A DNA stretch of 64,000 nt from Glycomyces sp. YM15 (GCF_016918015.1 NZ_JAERMK010000005.1:1-64000), one strand, 5' to 3'; positions 16,323-24,873 are shown, numbered from the stretch's first letter. The notes: generated by a model from the sequence alone, not told the origin. A program made the numbers and translations.

Positions 16323-16672
16323 CAGTGGTCCTCGAGGTATTCGGCTTCGATGCGCTCGGCCCGGCGGACGTGGACCGCGGCGAGGGCCAGCAGGATCGGG
16401 TAGGGCGCGAAGAAGAGCACGGCCCAGCCGAGTCGTCCGGGGGTGACGAACGCGGCGGTGAGCAGGGCTGCGAGGGCGAACAGGAGCGCGGCGGCCGTGC
16501 GGACGGCGAGGCGGCGCTGGCGGCGGAGGGCGCGTTCGGCGTCGTCGAGGTCGATCGCGCTGCGGCCCACCGGGGGGCGGCCTGCGAGGCGGCTGAGGCG
16601 TCCGGTGGCGTCGGACCGGCGGCGCAGGGCGAGCCGGGTCTGGGGGCTGGTGACGCGTACCCGCTGGTTCAC
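16322..16672 (-). CDS. Small two-helix membrane protein, symporter partner
   Basis: A 116-residue protein with an Arg-rich N-terminal half and two predicted helices (about 58-102). It overlaps the downstream SSS gene by one base. By position it parallels the DUF485 subunit of the second symporter unit at 20432, though the sequence is not clearly DUF485. A role in symporter assembly or stability is inferred. Confidence 0.7.
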   Translation of the reverse strand: MNQRVRVTSPQTRLALRRRSDATGRLSRLAGRPPVGRSAIDLDDAERALRRQRRLAVRTAAALLFALAALLTAAFVTPGRLGWAVLFFAPYPILLALAAVHVRRAERIEAEYLEDH

Positions 16673-16742
16673 GGCCGCCTCCCCCCGGTCCGGGTCTTCG
16701 GGCGGCCGCCGTTCGCGACCGCCTCGCCTTGCGCGCCTTGGA

Positions 16743-17492
16743 TCACCGCTGCGCCCCGCCTTCCCTCGCCGCCTGGAGGAGTCGTTCGCGCAGGAGGCGG
16801 GAGTGGCGGCGGCTCACCGGGACCTCGCCGGGTTCGGTGACGGCGACGAGGCCGGCCGTGGAGGTCACGCGCAGTTCGGTGACGTGGGCGAGGTTGATGA
16901 GGAAGGAGCGGTGCGCGCGTACGAAACCGGCCGCGTCCCAGACCTGTTCGAGGTAGGTGAGGGATTGGCGGAGCAGGTGCGAGCCCTGGTTGGAGTGGAG
17001 GCGCACGTAGTCGCCGTGGGCTTCGGCGTAGGCGATGTCGTCGCGGCGCACGAACACGGTGCGTCCGGCGAGCTCGACCTGGACGACGGCGAGGTCGTCG
17101 GCCTTGTCCCCCACCACGGGCGCGGAGCGGCGGCCGCCGATGCGGGCCACCGCTTCGGCGAGGCGCTCGGGTCGGAAGGGTTTCAGCAGGTAGTCGGCCG
17201 CGCCGAGGCCGAAGGCCTCCACGGCGTGGTTGTCGTAGGCGGTGACGAACACGATCTCGGGCGGGTTCGAGAGCCGCCTGAGGATGCGGGCCACGTCCAT
17301 GCCGGTGAGGCCGGGCATCGCGATGTCGAGGAACGCGGCGTCGAACGAGCCGGAGCCGAGGAGGCGCACCGCCTCGTCGCCTCCGGCGGCGGCCACGACC
17401 TCGCCGACGGCGGGCAGTTCGGCGAGCTGGCCGGCGAGTTCGGTGCGGGTGGACGGCTCGTCTTCGACGACGAGCACGCGCAGGCTGCTCAT
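16743..17492 (-). CDS. LytTR-family response regulator
   Basis: A 249-residue response regulator: receiver domain (4-120) with VVEDE, phosphoacceptor D56 (FLDIAMPG) and K103 (YLLKPF), then a LytTR DNA-binding domain (about 145-245). The latter contains DDIAYAEAHGDYVRLH and WDAAGFVRAHRSFLINL. It pairs with the histidine kinase gene upstream at 17599. LytS/LytTR pairs next to carboxylate transporters (for example BtsSR-type systems) sense extracellular or intracellular metabolites; control of the flanking SSS genes is the likely job here. Confidence 0.92.
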   Translation of the reverse strand: MSSLRVLVVEDEPSTRTELAGQLAELPAVGEVVAAAGGDEAVRLLGSGSFDAAFLDIAMPGLTGMDVARILRRLSNPPEIVFVTAYDNHAVEAFGLGAADYLLKPFRPERLAEAVARIGGRRSAPVVGDKADDLAVVQVELAGRTVFVRRDDIAYAEAHGDYVRLHSNQGSHLLRQSLTYLEQVWDAAGFVRAHRSFLINLAHVTELRVTSTAGLVAVTEPGEVPVSRRHSRLLRERLLQAAREGGAQR

Positions 17493-17598
17493 CGGCGTTC
17501 ACTCCGGTTCGGGAAGTGGGCTCGGTGAGGCGGGCGCGCAGCGCCCTCGATGTCGGGTGGAGGCGGGCGACGGGTGGGCGTGTAGGGATGGGGGCCGG

Positions 17599-18684
17599 TC
17601 ATGCGTGCACTCCTCGGGCGTATCTGGGGATTCTCACGGTGGCCTTGGTTCCGGCTCCGGGGGCGGTGTCGAGCCACAGGCCGTATTCGGGGCCGTAGAC
17701 GGCGCGCAACCGTCGGTCGACATTGGCGAGTCCGATGCGTCCGGCGCCTTGGCGGCTGCCGGTGAGGATCGCCTTGGCGGTCTCGGGTTCCATGCCCGCG
17801 CCGTCGTCCTCGACCTCGATGACGCAGAGCGCGCCCTCGGAGAAGCCGCGCACGGCGATGTGGCCGGTGCCGGGCTTCGTCTCGAAGCCGTGGCGCACGG
17901 CGTTCTCGACGATCGGCTGTACGACCAGGAACGGGATGGGCACGGGCAGGACCTCCGGGGCGATGCGGACGGTGATGTCGAGGCGGTCGTCGAAGCGGGC
18001 CCGCTGCAGTTCGAGGTAGGTCTGCACCGCCTGCAGCTCGTCGGCGACCGTGGCGTAGTCGCCGGTGTTCGCGAACGAGTAGCGCAGGTAGTCCGAGAAG
18101 TCGGTGAGCAGTTCGCGGGCGCGTTCGGGGTCGGTGCGGGTGTGGGCGCTGATGGCGGCGAGGGCGTTGTGCATGAAGTGCGGCGAGATCTGGGCCCGGA
18201 GGGTGCGCAGGTCCGCCGCCGCGATGCGCTCGCGCGCCCGGTCCAGGTCGGCGTGGTCGAGCGCGGTCGCCACGAGGTGGGCGGCCTCGGCGAGCTCCCC
18301 GTCGCTCACGTCCCCCGCCACGATCAGGCATCCGGCGAGGTCGCCCGAGACGATGAGCGGCGAGGCCCGCAGCGGCGGGGCCGTGACCGGCTCGAGCACG
18401 TCCAGCGTCTCGACCAGCAGGTTCTGGGCCGCTGCCGGGTCGAGCTCCCCGGCGACGGCGATGACCCGGTCGCAGTCGGCCAGCGCCACGGCGTCGGCCG
18501 CGAGGAGTTTCGCGAGGCGGCGGGCCGCGACCGGCGCGCCCTTGCCGGTGAGGCCGTCGGCGAGGGACTCACCGACCTGGCGGGAGAGCCGGAGGGCGCC
18601 CAGCGTCCCGGTACCGAGCGCGCGTCGGCGCGTCGAGGCGAGCCTCGATGCTCGGAGCGAGGCGGAAAGGCGACCGGGGATCAC
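17599..18684 (-). CDS. LytS-type sensor histidine kinase (soluble)
   Basis: A 361-residue HisKA_7-type kinase. The conserved phosphoacceptor block ISPHFMHNALAAISAH has His169. The ATPase domain shows VVQPIVENAVRHGF (Asn261), DDGAGM and GAGRIGLANVDRRL. The N-terminal 150 residues contain no membrane helix and look GAF-like, so sensing is probably cytoplasmic or through a partner. The GTG start at 18684 is preceded after 6 bases by a -10-like TACAGT, suggesting a leaderless start. It shares a direction with the LytTR gene, 106 bases away. Confidence 0.9.
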   Translation of the reverse strand: MIPGRLSASLRASRLASTRRRALGTGTLGALRLSRQVGESLADGLTGKGAPVAARRLAKLLAADAVALADCDRVIAVAGELDPAAAQNLLVETLDVLEPVTAPPLRASPLIVSGDLAGCLIVAGDVSDGELAEAAHLVATALDHADLDRARERIAAADLRTLRAQISPHFMHNALAAISAHTRTDPERARELLTDFSDYLRYSFANTGDYATVADELQAVQTYLELQRARFDDRLDITVRIAPEVLPVPIPFLVVQPIVENAVRHGFETKPGTGHIAVRGFSEGALCVIEVEDDGAGMEPETAKAILTGSRQGAGRIGLANVDRRLRAVYGPEYGLWLDTAPGAGTKATVRIPRYARGVHA

Positions 18685-18690
18685 GTGTTT

Positions 18691-18696
18691 ACTGTA
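18691..18696 (-). promoter_or_regulatory. -10-like hexamer TACAGT 6 bases before the kinase GTG
   Basis: On the minus strand TACAGT is separated from the GTG start by AAACAC, with no Shine-Dalgarno. No good -35 was found; the terminator hairpin occupies that position. Confidence 0.4.
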
Positions 18697-18713
18697 ACCG
18701 GGCCCACAGCAAA

Positions 18714-18746
18714 GGGCGGGGAGGGCCGCCCCGGCCCTCCCCGCCC
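18714..18746 (-). terminator. 14-bp perfect hairpin after the second symporter gene
   Basis: The arms GGGCGGGGAGGGCC and its complement enclose a 5-base loop, followed on the minus strand by TTTGCT. It lies 10 bases after the stop of the SSS gene at 18756 and separates that operon from the kinase gene. Confidence 0.75.
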
Positions 18747-18755
18747 GCGGGGGGC

Positions 18756-20435
18756 TCAGTGACCCACGGCCCGCTCCGAGCCCGCGCCGGTCAGGGCCCT
18801 CACCTGGAGGGTCGCGAACCGGTCGGGACGGGACTCGGAGGACATCAGCGTGCCGACCACGGCGCAGATGAGTCCGAGCGGGATGGACACCAAGCCGGGG
18901 TTCGACATCGGGAACCATGCGATGTCGACCCCCTCGCCGAGCAGCGAGCGTTCGGTACTTGAGAAGACCGGCGAGAAGATCACCAGTCCGACGGCGGAGA
19001 TGAGGCCGCCGTAGATGCCCCAGACCGCTCCAGCGGTGTTGAACCGCTTCCAGAACAGGCTGAGCAGCAGCGTGGGCAGGTTCGCCGAGGCGGCGACCGC
19101 GAAGGCCAGCGCCACCAGGAACGCCACGTTGAGCGTCTGGGCGAAGATCGCCAGGACGATAGCGACGATCCCGACGCCGATCGCGGCGATCTTGGCGACC
19201 ACGACCTCCTCGCGGTCGGTGGCCGCACCGCGCCGGATGACGCTGTTGTACAGGTCGTGGGCGAGCGACGAGGACGAGGCGATCACCAGCCCGGCCACGG
19301 TCGAGAGGATCGCGGCGAACGCGGCGGAGGCGATGATCGCCAGCAGGACCGCGCCCACCGTCGAACCGCCGAACGCCTCGCCGGCCTCCTGCGCCAGTTG
19401 CGGCGCAGCGGTGTTGCCCGCCGGGTTCTGGGCCGTGATGGCCTCGGCGCCGACCATCGCGGCGGCACCGAACCCGAGCACCAGCGTCAGCAGGTAGAAG
19501 CTGCCGATGAGCCCGATGCCCCAGTTGACGGACTTGCGGGCCGACTTGGAGTCGGGGACGGTGTAGAAGCGGATGAGGATGTGCGGCAGTCCGGCCGTGC
19601 CCAGGACCAGGGCCAGGCCGAGGCTGATGAGGTCCAGCTTGTTCCACATCGTCTGGGTGGCGTCGCCGGCGACTTCGACGCCGTAGCGCTGGCCGGGTTC
19701 GAGGAACGACGCGCCGGCAGCCGACGAGCTGGCGGCGTCGCCGAGCAGGTCGGAGATGTTGAACCCGTACTGGGCCAGGACCAGCAGCGCCAGCAGCGCG
19801 GCCCCGCCGAGGAGCACGATCGCCTGGACGATCTGCACCCAGGTGGTGCCCTTCATGCCGCCGAGCGCGACGTACAGGATCATGAGCAGCCCGACGAAGA
19901 CGATGCCCACGTTCGAGGCCACGTCGGCGTCCATGCCGAGGAACGTCTCGCCTTCCTTGATGCCCAGGAGGAGTGCGATGAGGGCGCCCGCACCGACCAT
20001 CTGCGCGAGCAGGTAGAAGATCGAGACGCTCATGGTCGAGATGGCGGCGGCGGTGCGGACCGGGCGCTGGCGCATCCGGAACGACAGGACGTCGGCCATC
20101 GTGAACCGCCCGGAGTTGCGCAGCAGCTCTGCCACGAGCAGGAGGGCGACCAGCCAGGCGACGAGGAACCCGATCGAGTACAGGAACCCGTCGTAACCGG
20201 AGAGGGCGATGATGCCGGCGATGCCGAGGAAGGAGGCCGCCGACATGTAGTCGGAGGCGATGGCGAAGCCGTTCTGCCAGGGCTTGAATCCGCGGCCGCC
20301 GGAGTGGAAGTCCGTCGCGTCGCGGGTGTGTTTGCGGGCCCAGACCGTGATGACGAGGGTGGCGGCCACCATCAGCAGGAACAGCGCGAAGGTGAGGGTG
20401 CGGCCGGTCTCGGTCTGCTGTGCGAGGAGATTCAT
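18756..20435 (-). CDS. actP: Cation:monocarboxylate (acetate) symporter, SSS family
   Basis: A 559-residue symporter of the ActP/MctC subgroup. Seen: an N-terminal helix, FHSGGRGFKPWQNGFAIASDYMSAASFLGIAG, GYDGFLYSIGF, MKGTTWVQIVQAIVLL and GLPHILIRFYTVPDSK, all hallmark segments. The family takes up acetate, propionate or pyruvate with sodium or protons. The start overlaps the DUF485 gene by 4 bases (ATGA), the usual yjcH-actP-like arrangement. The adjacent LytS/LytTR pair is a candidate regulator. Confidence 0.93.
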   Translation of the reverse strand: MNLLAQQTETGRTLTFALFLLMVAATLVITVWARKHTRDATDFHSGGRGFKPWQNGFAIASDYMSAASFLGIAGIIALSGYDGFLYSIGFLVAWLVALLLVAELLRNSGRFTMADVLSFRMRQRPVRTAAAISTMSVSIFYLLAQMVGAGALIALLLGIKEGETFLGMDADVASNVGIVFVGLLMILYVALGGMKGTTWVQIVQAIVLLGGAALLALLVLAQYGFNISDLLGDAASSSAAGASFLEPGQRYGVEVAGDATQTMWNKLDLISLGLALVLGTAGLPHILIRFYTVPDSKSARKSVNWGIGLIGSFYLLTLVLGFGAAAMVGAEAITAQNPAGNTAAPQLAQEAGEAFGGSTVGAVLLAIIASAAFAAILSTVAGLVIASSSSLAHDLYNSVIRRGAATDREEVVVAKIAAIGVGIVAIVLAIFAQTLNVAFLVALAFAVAASANLPTLLLSLFWKRFNTAGAVWGIYGGLISAVGLVIFSPVFSSTERSLLGEGVDIAWFPMSNPGLVSIPLGLICAVVGTLMSSESRPDRFATLQVRALTGAGSERAVGH

Positions 20436-20791
20436 CGGGCGTCCTCCCCGTAGTGGACCGCGTCGTGGAGTTCAGTGGCCTGCGGGTCGTAATTCCGGGA
20501 CGTGTAGCGGGAGTAGGCCCAGGCGATGCCGAACGTGGAGACGAACTGGCCGAGGCCGAGGAGCAGGGCCACGTTGATGTTGCCGAAGACCACGGTGCCC
20601 ATGAAGTCGCGGGCGTAGGCCGAGAGGAGCACGTAGAGCAGGTACCAGGCGAGGAATCCGATCGTGGCGGGCACGATGAAGCGGAACAGGCGGCGTTTGA
20701 GGTCCACGAAGCGGGGGTCGTCGTGCATCGCCGCGAGTTGATCGTCCGTGACGACGGGAGGGGGTCCGTCGCGGGTGGGGGTCGTAGCCAT
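20432..20791 (-). CDS. DUF485 membrane protein (YjcH-like)
   Basis: A 119-residue protein with two membrane helices and the DUF485 pattern (FVDLKRRLFRFIVPATIGFLAWYLLYV, then GTVVFGNINVALLLGLGQFVSTFGIAWAYS in pieces). DUF485 genes almost always precede actP-type symporters, as here with a 4-base overlap. AAGGAGG lies 8 bases before the ATG. Its exact role is unknown. Confidence 0.92.
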   Translation of the reverse strand: MATTPTRDGPPPVVTDDQLAAMHDDPRFVDLKRRLFRFIVPATIGFLAWYLLYVLLSAYARDFMGTVVFGNINVALLLGLGQFVSTFGIAWAYSRYTSRNYDPQATELHDAVHYGEDAR

Positions 20792-21095
20792 CGGGCCATT
20801 CCTCCTTGAAGGGCTTTATTACTGGGCCTACCCGGGCTGTTCCGCGTCGACGTTTCTGGCGCATGTCGGCGCGGTGACGGGTTTACAAGCAACTTAAGAG
20901 ACCCGAGTGATCTTGAGAAGCATCGATGTGACGCGTGTCGCTAGGGGGCCCGCTTCCTGCGTTGAGGGTGTCGACGAACGGTCGGCGAACGGTCGGCGAG
21001 CGGTCGCATCGGGTTGCGTTCACGCGAACGATGAATCCCGCGCGGCGATCTCGTCTGTACTGGTGAAGGCACCGGAACACCGAAAGGACGGCACG
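20792..21095. other. 304-bp divergent intergenic region
   Basis: It holds the promoters of the DUF485-actP operon (minus) and of the VOC gene (plus). A short direct repeat, GAACGGTCGGC twice with a degenerate third copy, lies at about 20978-21005. I see no coding frame and no clear operator. Confidence 0.5.
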
Positions 21096-21515
21096 ATGGC
21101 CGACAAGATGATCTTCCTGAACCTGCCCGTGAACGACCTGGACGCGGCGAAGGCGTTCTACCAGGAGCTGGGCTGGAGCATCAATCCCGACTTCACCGAC
21201 GAGAACGCCGCCTGCGTCGTCGTGGACGACAACATCTGCCTGATGCTGCTGACCAAGGAGTTCTACTCGACGTTCGCCGAGCGCCCGATCGCCGACACCG
21301 CGGCGTTCTCGGCCGCCGCGTACGCGCTGGCCCTCCCGAACCGCGAGGCCGTCGACGAGCTCACCGACGCCGCGATCAAGGCCGGCGGCACCGAGGAGAC
21401 CTCCAGGCAGGACCGCCGCGCCCAGGAGGCCGAGATCGGCATGTACGGCCGCACGTTCCTCGACCTGGACGGCCACCAGTGGGAGCCGTTCTACATGCCC
21501 TATCCCCAGCAGTGA
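21096..21515 (+). CDS. VOC-family protein (glyoxalase/bleomycin-resistance fold)
   Basis: A 139-residue vicinal-oxygen-chelate protein. IFLNLPVNDLDAAKAFYQELG opens the fold and FLDLDGHQWEPFYM closes it, with a C-terminal Glu as metal-ligand-like residue. This subgroup (PhnB-like, K-M-I-F-L-N) is widespread with unknown substrate. AAAGGAC precedes the ATG. The low-complexity G/C tract begins just after its stop. Confidence 0.85.
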   Translation: MADKMIFLNLPVNDLDAAKAFYQELGWSINPDFTDENAACVVVDDNICLMLLTKEFYSTFAERPIADTAAFSAAAYALALPNREAVDELTDAAIKAGGTEETSRQDRRAQEAEIGMYGRTFLDLDGHQWEPFYMPYPQQ

Positions 21516-21536
21516 GTCCGATAGGAGATCAGGAGG

Positions 21537-21653
<117 letters not shown>

Positions 21654-21684
21654 CCGGCCGCGTCATGGCCTGCGGGCTCGCGCG

Positions 21685-22185
21685 TCAGCCGCAGTGCACT
21701 CGCCGCTTGTCGCTCACGGCCCCTTGACCGTTGCGCCGCTCGATGAGGCCGTAGACGTCGATGCACTTGCCGGACATGTCGAAGCCGGCCTTCGTCCTCG
21801 CGGGCCCGGCGTAGTAGAGGAAGTCCCCGCTGTCGTCGCCGCACAGGCTCCCGTCGGCGTAGCCCGACGGGCAGATCGAGATCGCCTTGAGCCCTTTCCA
21901 GCCGTAGGTCGATCCGGTCCCGATCGCGAGGGCGCAGTTGCGCTTCTCCGTGGAGGACCAGTACAGCTCCACGTAGCCGGCCGGGTCCGACGCCGATCCG
22001 ATCACGTAGGTGTCGATGCGGGTGTACGAGGCGCCGCACAGGTTCGCCTGAGCCCCGGCCTCGGCGGCGGTCGCCGTTCCGGACAGGGTGGCGATCATGA
22101 CGAGGGCGGCGGCGACGCCCAGGAGTCGCGCGGTCCGGCCGTTCGCACGGCGGCGGACGGGTGGGGGCGGATCGGTTCTGGACAT
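21685..22185 (-). CDS. Secreted SapA-like (spore-associated) protein, copy 1
   Basis: A 166-residue secreted protein: Arg-rich N-terminus, hydrophobic signal segment (about 20-41, cleavage near ATAAEA), then a small Cys-containing domain. The pattern is L-C-G-x-S-Y-x-x-I-D, VELYWSSTEKRNCAL, LYYAGPAR, KCIDVYGLIE and a terminal VHCG. This matches actinomycete spore-associated protein A, a small protein found on spores. It shares the same Cys and motif layout with the gene at 24363. GGGAG precedes the ATG. It is divergent from the M23 gene. Confidence 0.8.
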   Translation of the reverse strand: MSRTDPPPPVRRRANGRTARLLGVAAALVMIATLSGTATAAEAGAQANLCGASYTRIDTYVIGSASDPAGYVELYWSSTEKRNCALAIGTGSTYGWKGLKAISICPSGYADGSLCGDDSGDFLYYAGPARTKAGFDMSGKCIDVYGLIERRNGQGAVSDKRRVHCG

Positions 22186-22268
22186 GGCTGCTCCCTTGAG
22201 GTGGTCTGCGATGAGCTGGGAATCTCGTCCAGCTGGGGGGGGAATCCTCCGGACACAGCGAGCGTATC

Positions 22269-22284
22269 GAAGAAATGTTTCTTC
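22269..22284. promoter_or_regulatory. Inverted repeat GAAGAAA-TG-TTTCTTC
   Basis: A perfect 7-bp inverted repeat in the AT-richer divergent promoter region between SapA-like copy 1 and the M23 gene. It is a candidate operator shared by both directions. Confidence 0.45.
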
Positions 22285-22310
22285 AAAGATGCGGTTTCTG
22301 GTGAAGATTT

Positions 22311-22328
22311 CTGTCAGATCCGTGACAG
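22311..22328. promoter_or_regulatory. Inverted repeat CTGTCA-N6-TGACAG
   Basis: A second perfect inverted repeat, 27 bases after the first, in the same divergent promoter region. It is symmetrical enough for a dimeric regulator; no regulator gene is adjacent. Confidence 0.45.
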
Positions 22329-22459
22329 CAACCGGTCGACCTGCGCTCGGAGTTCGGAGCGCCGCAGGAAATTACGAAGCCGGTCGTTCCTATTGGAACC
22401 CGCTCTGGGCCATCATGAGAGAGGTCCCCAAATGCCACATCATCCCACAAGGAGCGGTC

Positions 22460-23374
22460 ATGAGATGGATCCTTTCGAAGCGGCGAGGCCTCCTCGCACT
22501 AGTCGCGGCGGCCCTGATGGGCGCCATGACGGGCCTCACCGCGATGGCTCCGGCGCAAGCCGCGACGGCGCGCAACGGCATCTGCGAGTCCGGTGAGTTC
22601 TGCCTCTACTACAACAGCGACAACCAGGGGTCGGTGAGCGACTTCTCGGGGTCGATCAGCAACTACGGCACCGGCTCGAGCTGCTACGAGTACAAGGGTC
22701 CGGGCGCCGGGCAAGGGCAGTGCGTCAAGAACAACGCGGCCTCCGCCTGGAACCGGACCGGCAAATACGTCACGGTCTTCTACAACAGCGGCTACTCCGG
22801 ACCGATCGACAACTTCAGCCCGGGTGCGCAGGCGAACCTCCGCGCCTACCTGAAGAACGACAACGCCGGGCACCTCGTCAACGCGACGGGCAACGCCGCC
22901 GACAACCTCGAGTACGCGCTGTACCACTCGTCCTCGGCCCACGTCACCGCCTACTTCGACGGATACACCACCACCTCGGGCCGCCACGAAGGCATCGACA
23001 TCGCCCGCGGCGTCGGCTATTCCGTGTACGCACTCGTCTCCGGTACCGTGACCCGCGTGACCGAGGGCTCGCGAGGCTCCGGGGGCCTGTCCACCCTGGC
23101 GGTCTACAACTCGAGTCTCAACAAGACCATCGTCTACCTGCACTTGAATCCGAATGGCTTCAGTGTGGGCAGCTCCATCTCCAAGGGACAGGTCATCGGC
23201 GTCGAGGACTGGCGGGGCATCAGCTCCTCCGGTGGAGCGCACACCCACTTCGAAATGCGGAACGGCAGGGTGACCGCCGCGGCCACCAGCGTCGGCGACC
23301 CCGACCTGACCAACCCGAACCCGACCGGGTTCTGGAAGGCCAGGGGCTACAACATCTGCTGCCAGTTCAGCTGA
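22460..23374 (+). CDS. Secreted M23 metallopeptidase with N-terminal I36 (inhibitor-like) domain
   Basis: A 304-residue exported protein. Signal peptide 1-35 (cleavage near AQA-AT). Residues about 38-150 form a Cys-rich peptidase-inhibitor I36/crystallin-like domain (CESGEFCLYYNSDNQG, VTVFYNSGYSG). Residues 155-300 form an M23 LytM-type domain with zinc ligands H176 and D180 (RHEGID), H228 (YLHL) and H261/H263 (GAHTHFEM). M23 enzymes cut peptidoglycan cross-bridges. AAGGAG precedes the ATG at 22460. The I36-M23 fusion may bind or self-inhibit at the wall. It leads the secreted cassette. Confidence 0.87.
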   Translation: MRWILSKRRGLLALVAAALMGAMTGLTAMAPAQAATARNGICESGEFCLYYNSDNQGSVSDFSGSISNYGTGSSCYEYKGPGAGQGQCVKNNAASAWNRTGKYVTVFYNSGYSGPIDNFSPGAQANLRAYLKNDNAGHLVNATGNAADNLEYALYHSSSAHVTAYFDGYTTTSGRHEGIDIARGVGYSVYALVSGTVTRVTEGSRGSGGLSTLAVYNSSLNKTIVYLHLNPNGFSVGSSISKGQVIGVEDWRGISSSGGAHTHFEMRNGRVTAAATSVGDPDLTNPNPTGFWKARGYNICCQFS

Positions 23375-23395
23375 CCCTCCGCATCCGCACACAGC

Positions 23396-23437
23396 AGGCA
23401 GTCCGCACGGCCTCACCGCGAGCGGTGCGGACTGCCT
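23396..23437 (+). terminator. 13-bp hairpin after the M23 gene
   Basis: AGGCAGTCCGCAC pairs perfectly with GTGCGGACTGCCT around a 16-base loop, 22 bases after the M23 stop. It lies before the TTG start of the next gene, so it may reduce rather than stop read-through. Confidence 0.6.
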
Positions 23438-23486
23438 TCGCCGCGGGTCGCACCGCGTCTTCCGAAACCGCCAGAGGAGACACCTC

Positions 23487-24347
23487 TTGAACGAACATCG
23501 CACACCGACGCGCCGCCGGCTCATCACGGCAGGCCTGGCCGCCGCGGGCGCGGCGGCCCTGCCCCAGCTCTTCGCCGATCCGGCCACCGCCCAGACCTCC
23601 GTCGACATGGAGCTGGTCCTCGTGGCCGCCACCGTCGACCCTCCCAAGTCCGGCCAAGGGACCACCCTGAACGCCGGGCCGCACGTCCAGGCGGTGGAAG
23701 CCGCGCTGGCCGCCAAGGGCCACCTCAACAGCGCCCTCGTGGACGGTCACTACGGAAGCTCGACCGTCACCGCCTACGCCGCTTGGCAGCGGGCACTCGG
23801 GTACAGCGGCATCGACGCCAACGGACTGCCCGGCCCGACCTCGCTGACCACGCTCGGCCGGGACGAGGGCTTCACCGTCAGCCGCGTCGTCAGCATCGGC
23901 TCCAGGAACGACGCGTACAGGGGCGTGCGGGTCAACACCCGGACCAGGAACATGCTCGCCGCCGCCGACGCGAAGGTGAGTTGGAACCTCACGCTGTCGC
24001 AAGGCTCCTACAACCCGGGAGGGGACCCCACCTCGGCCGGCACGCACGACGGCGGCGGCGTGGTCGACGTCGCCGTCGACGGATGGACGAGCACGCGGCG
24101 CTGGAGGACGGTACGAGCGCTGCGCGAGGTCGGCTTCGCGGCCTGGCTGCGCACGCCCTCGCAAGGGAACTGGCCCTACCACATCCACGCGGTCGCGGTC
24201 GCCGACACCGACCTGTCGGGCCCGGCCCAGCCGCAGGTGCACGACTACTTCTTCGGCAAGAACGGCCTGGCGAACCACGCCGCCGACAACACGCCGCCCG
24301 AATACCAGGTGGGCTTCACCTGGTGGGAGCAGTACAACCGACTCTGA
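23487..24347 (+). CDS. Tat-exported peptidoglycan-binding/M15-like peptidase
   Basis: A 286-residue protein with a twin-arginine signal (TRRRLITAG, 8-16; hydrophobic to about 36). A peptidoglycan-binding-1 domain (about 60-125) follows. The C-terminal domain resembles M15 D-Ala-D-Ala peptidases: GTHDGGGVVDV places H187 and D194 seven residues apart, and YHIHAV gives H232/H234. The usual catalytic Glu before the last His is not evident, so activity is uncertain. The start is TTG with AGAGGAGA upstream. SapA-like copy 2 follows after 15 bases. Confidence 0.78.
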   Translation: MNEHRTPTRRRLITAGLAAAGAAALPQLFADPATAQTSVDMELVLVAATVDPPKSGQGTTLNAGPHVQAVEAALAAKGHLNSALVDGHYGSSTVTAYAAWQRALGYSGIDANGLPGPTSLTTLGRDEGFTVSRVVSIGSRNDAYRGVRVNTRTRNMLAAADAKVSWNLTLSQGSYNPGGDPTSAGTHDGGGVVDVAVDGWTSTRRWRTVRALREVGFAAWLRTPSQGNWPYHIHAVAVADTDLSGPAQPQVHDYFFGKNGLANHAADNTPPEYQVGFTWWEQYNRL

Positions 24348-24362
24348 CAAGGGAGCAACACC

Positions 24363-24842
24363 ATGTCCGAAACAGCACGACTCGACCGACCGCGGTCCAT
24401 CGGCAGGCGGATCACTGGGACGCTCGCCGCCCTGTGCCTGGCCGTGACGGCCCTGCTCGCCACCGGCAGCGCGGCGACGGCCGACGTCACCGCCCAGGCG
24501 AACGTCTGCGGATCGTCATTCGCGCTCATCGACTCCTACTACGGCAGCGGCAACGGCCACACCGCGGTGCTGCGGCTGTACTACTCGTCGACGTACAAGC
24601 AGAACTGCGCCGTGATGGTGAAGACCAACCAGACCGACCACAAGGACCAGGTCGGCGTCCAGATCAGGCCGAGCGGCGGCACCGTCGACAGTGAGAACGA
24701 CTGGTTCTACTCGTACGCCGGGCCCGTCTACACCCCCAGCAGCGTCAACATGTCCGGCAAATGCGTGGACGTCCACGGGTTCGTAGGCGGCGCCTTCGAA
24801 ATCTTCTTCCAGATCGAGGAGCGCGGCGTGCACTGCGGCTGA
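24363..24842 (+). CDS. Secreted SapA-like (spore-associated) protein, copy 2
   Basis: A 159-residue secreted protein with a signal segment ending near residue 41 (ATADV). The mature domain shares the layout of the 21685 gene: QANVCGSSFALID, LRLYYSSTYKQNCAV, FYSYAGPVY, MSGKCVDVHGF and terminal GVHCG. It follows the M15-like gene by 15 bases, with AAGGGAG before the ATG, so the two are probably co-transcribed. Function in streptomycetes is only loosely known (spore surface); a cell-wall or surface role is inferred. Confidence 0.8.
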   Translation: MSETARLDRPRSIGRRITGTLAALCLAVTALLATGSAATADVTAQANVCGSSFALIDSYYGSGNGHTAVLRLYYSSTYKQNCAVMVKTNQTDHKDQVGVQIRPSGGTVDSENDWFYSYAGPVYTPSSVNMSGKCVDVHGFVGGAFEIFFQIEERGVHCG

Positions 24843-24873
24843 GCAACGGTCAGCAGTAGACGCACGCGGTAAC

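Noticed and set aside
23487-24347. Calling the M15-like protein VanX/VanY
   Set aside because: The H187/D194 spacing fits M15 but the catalytic Glu context is not clear and no van genes are nearby.
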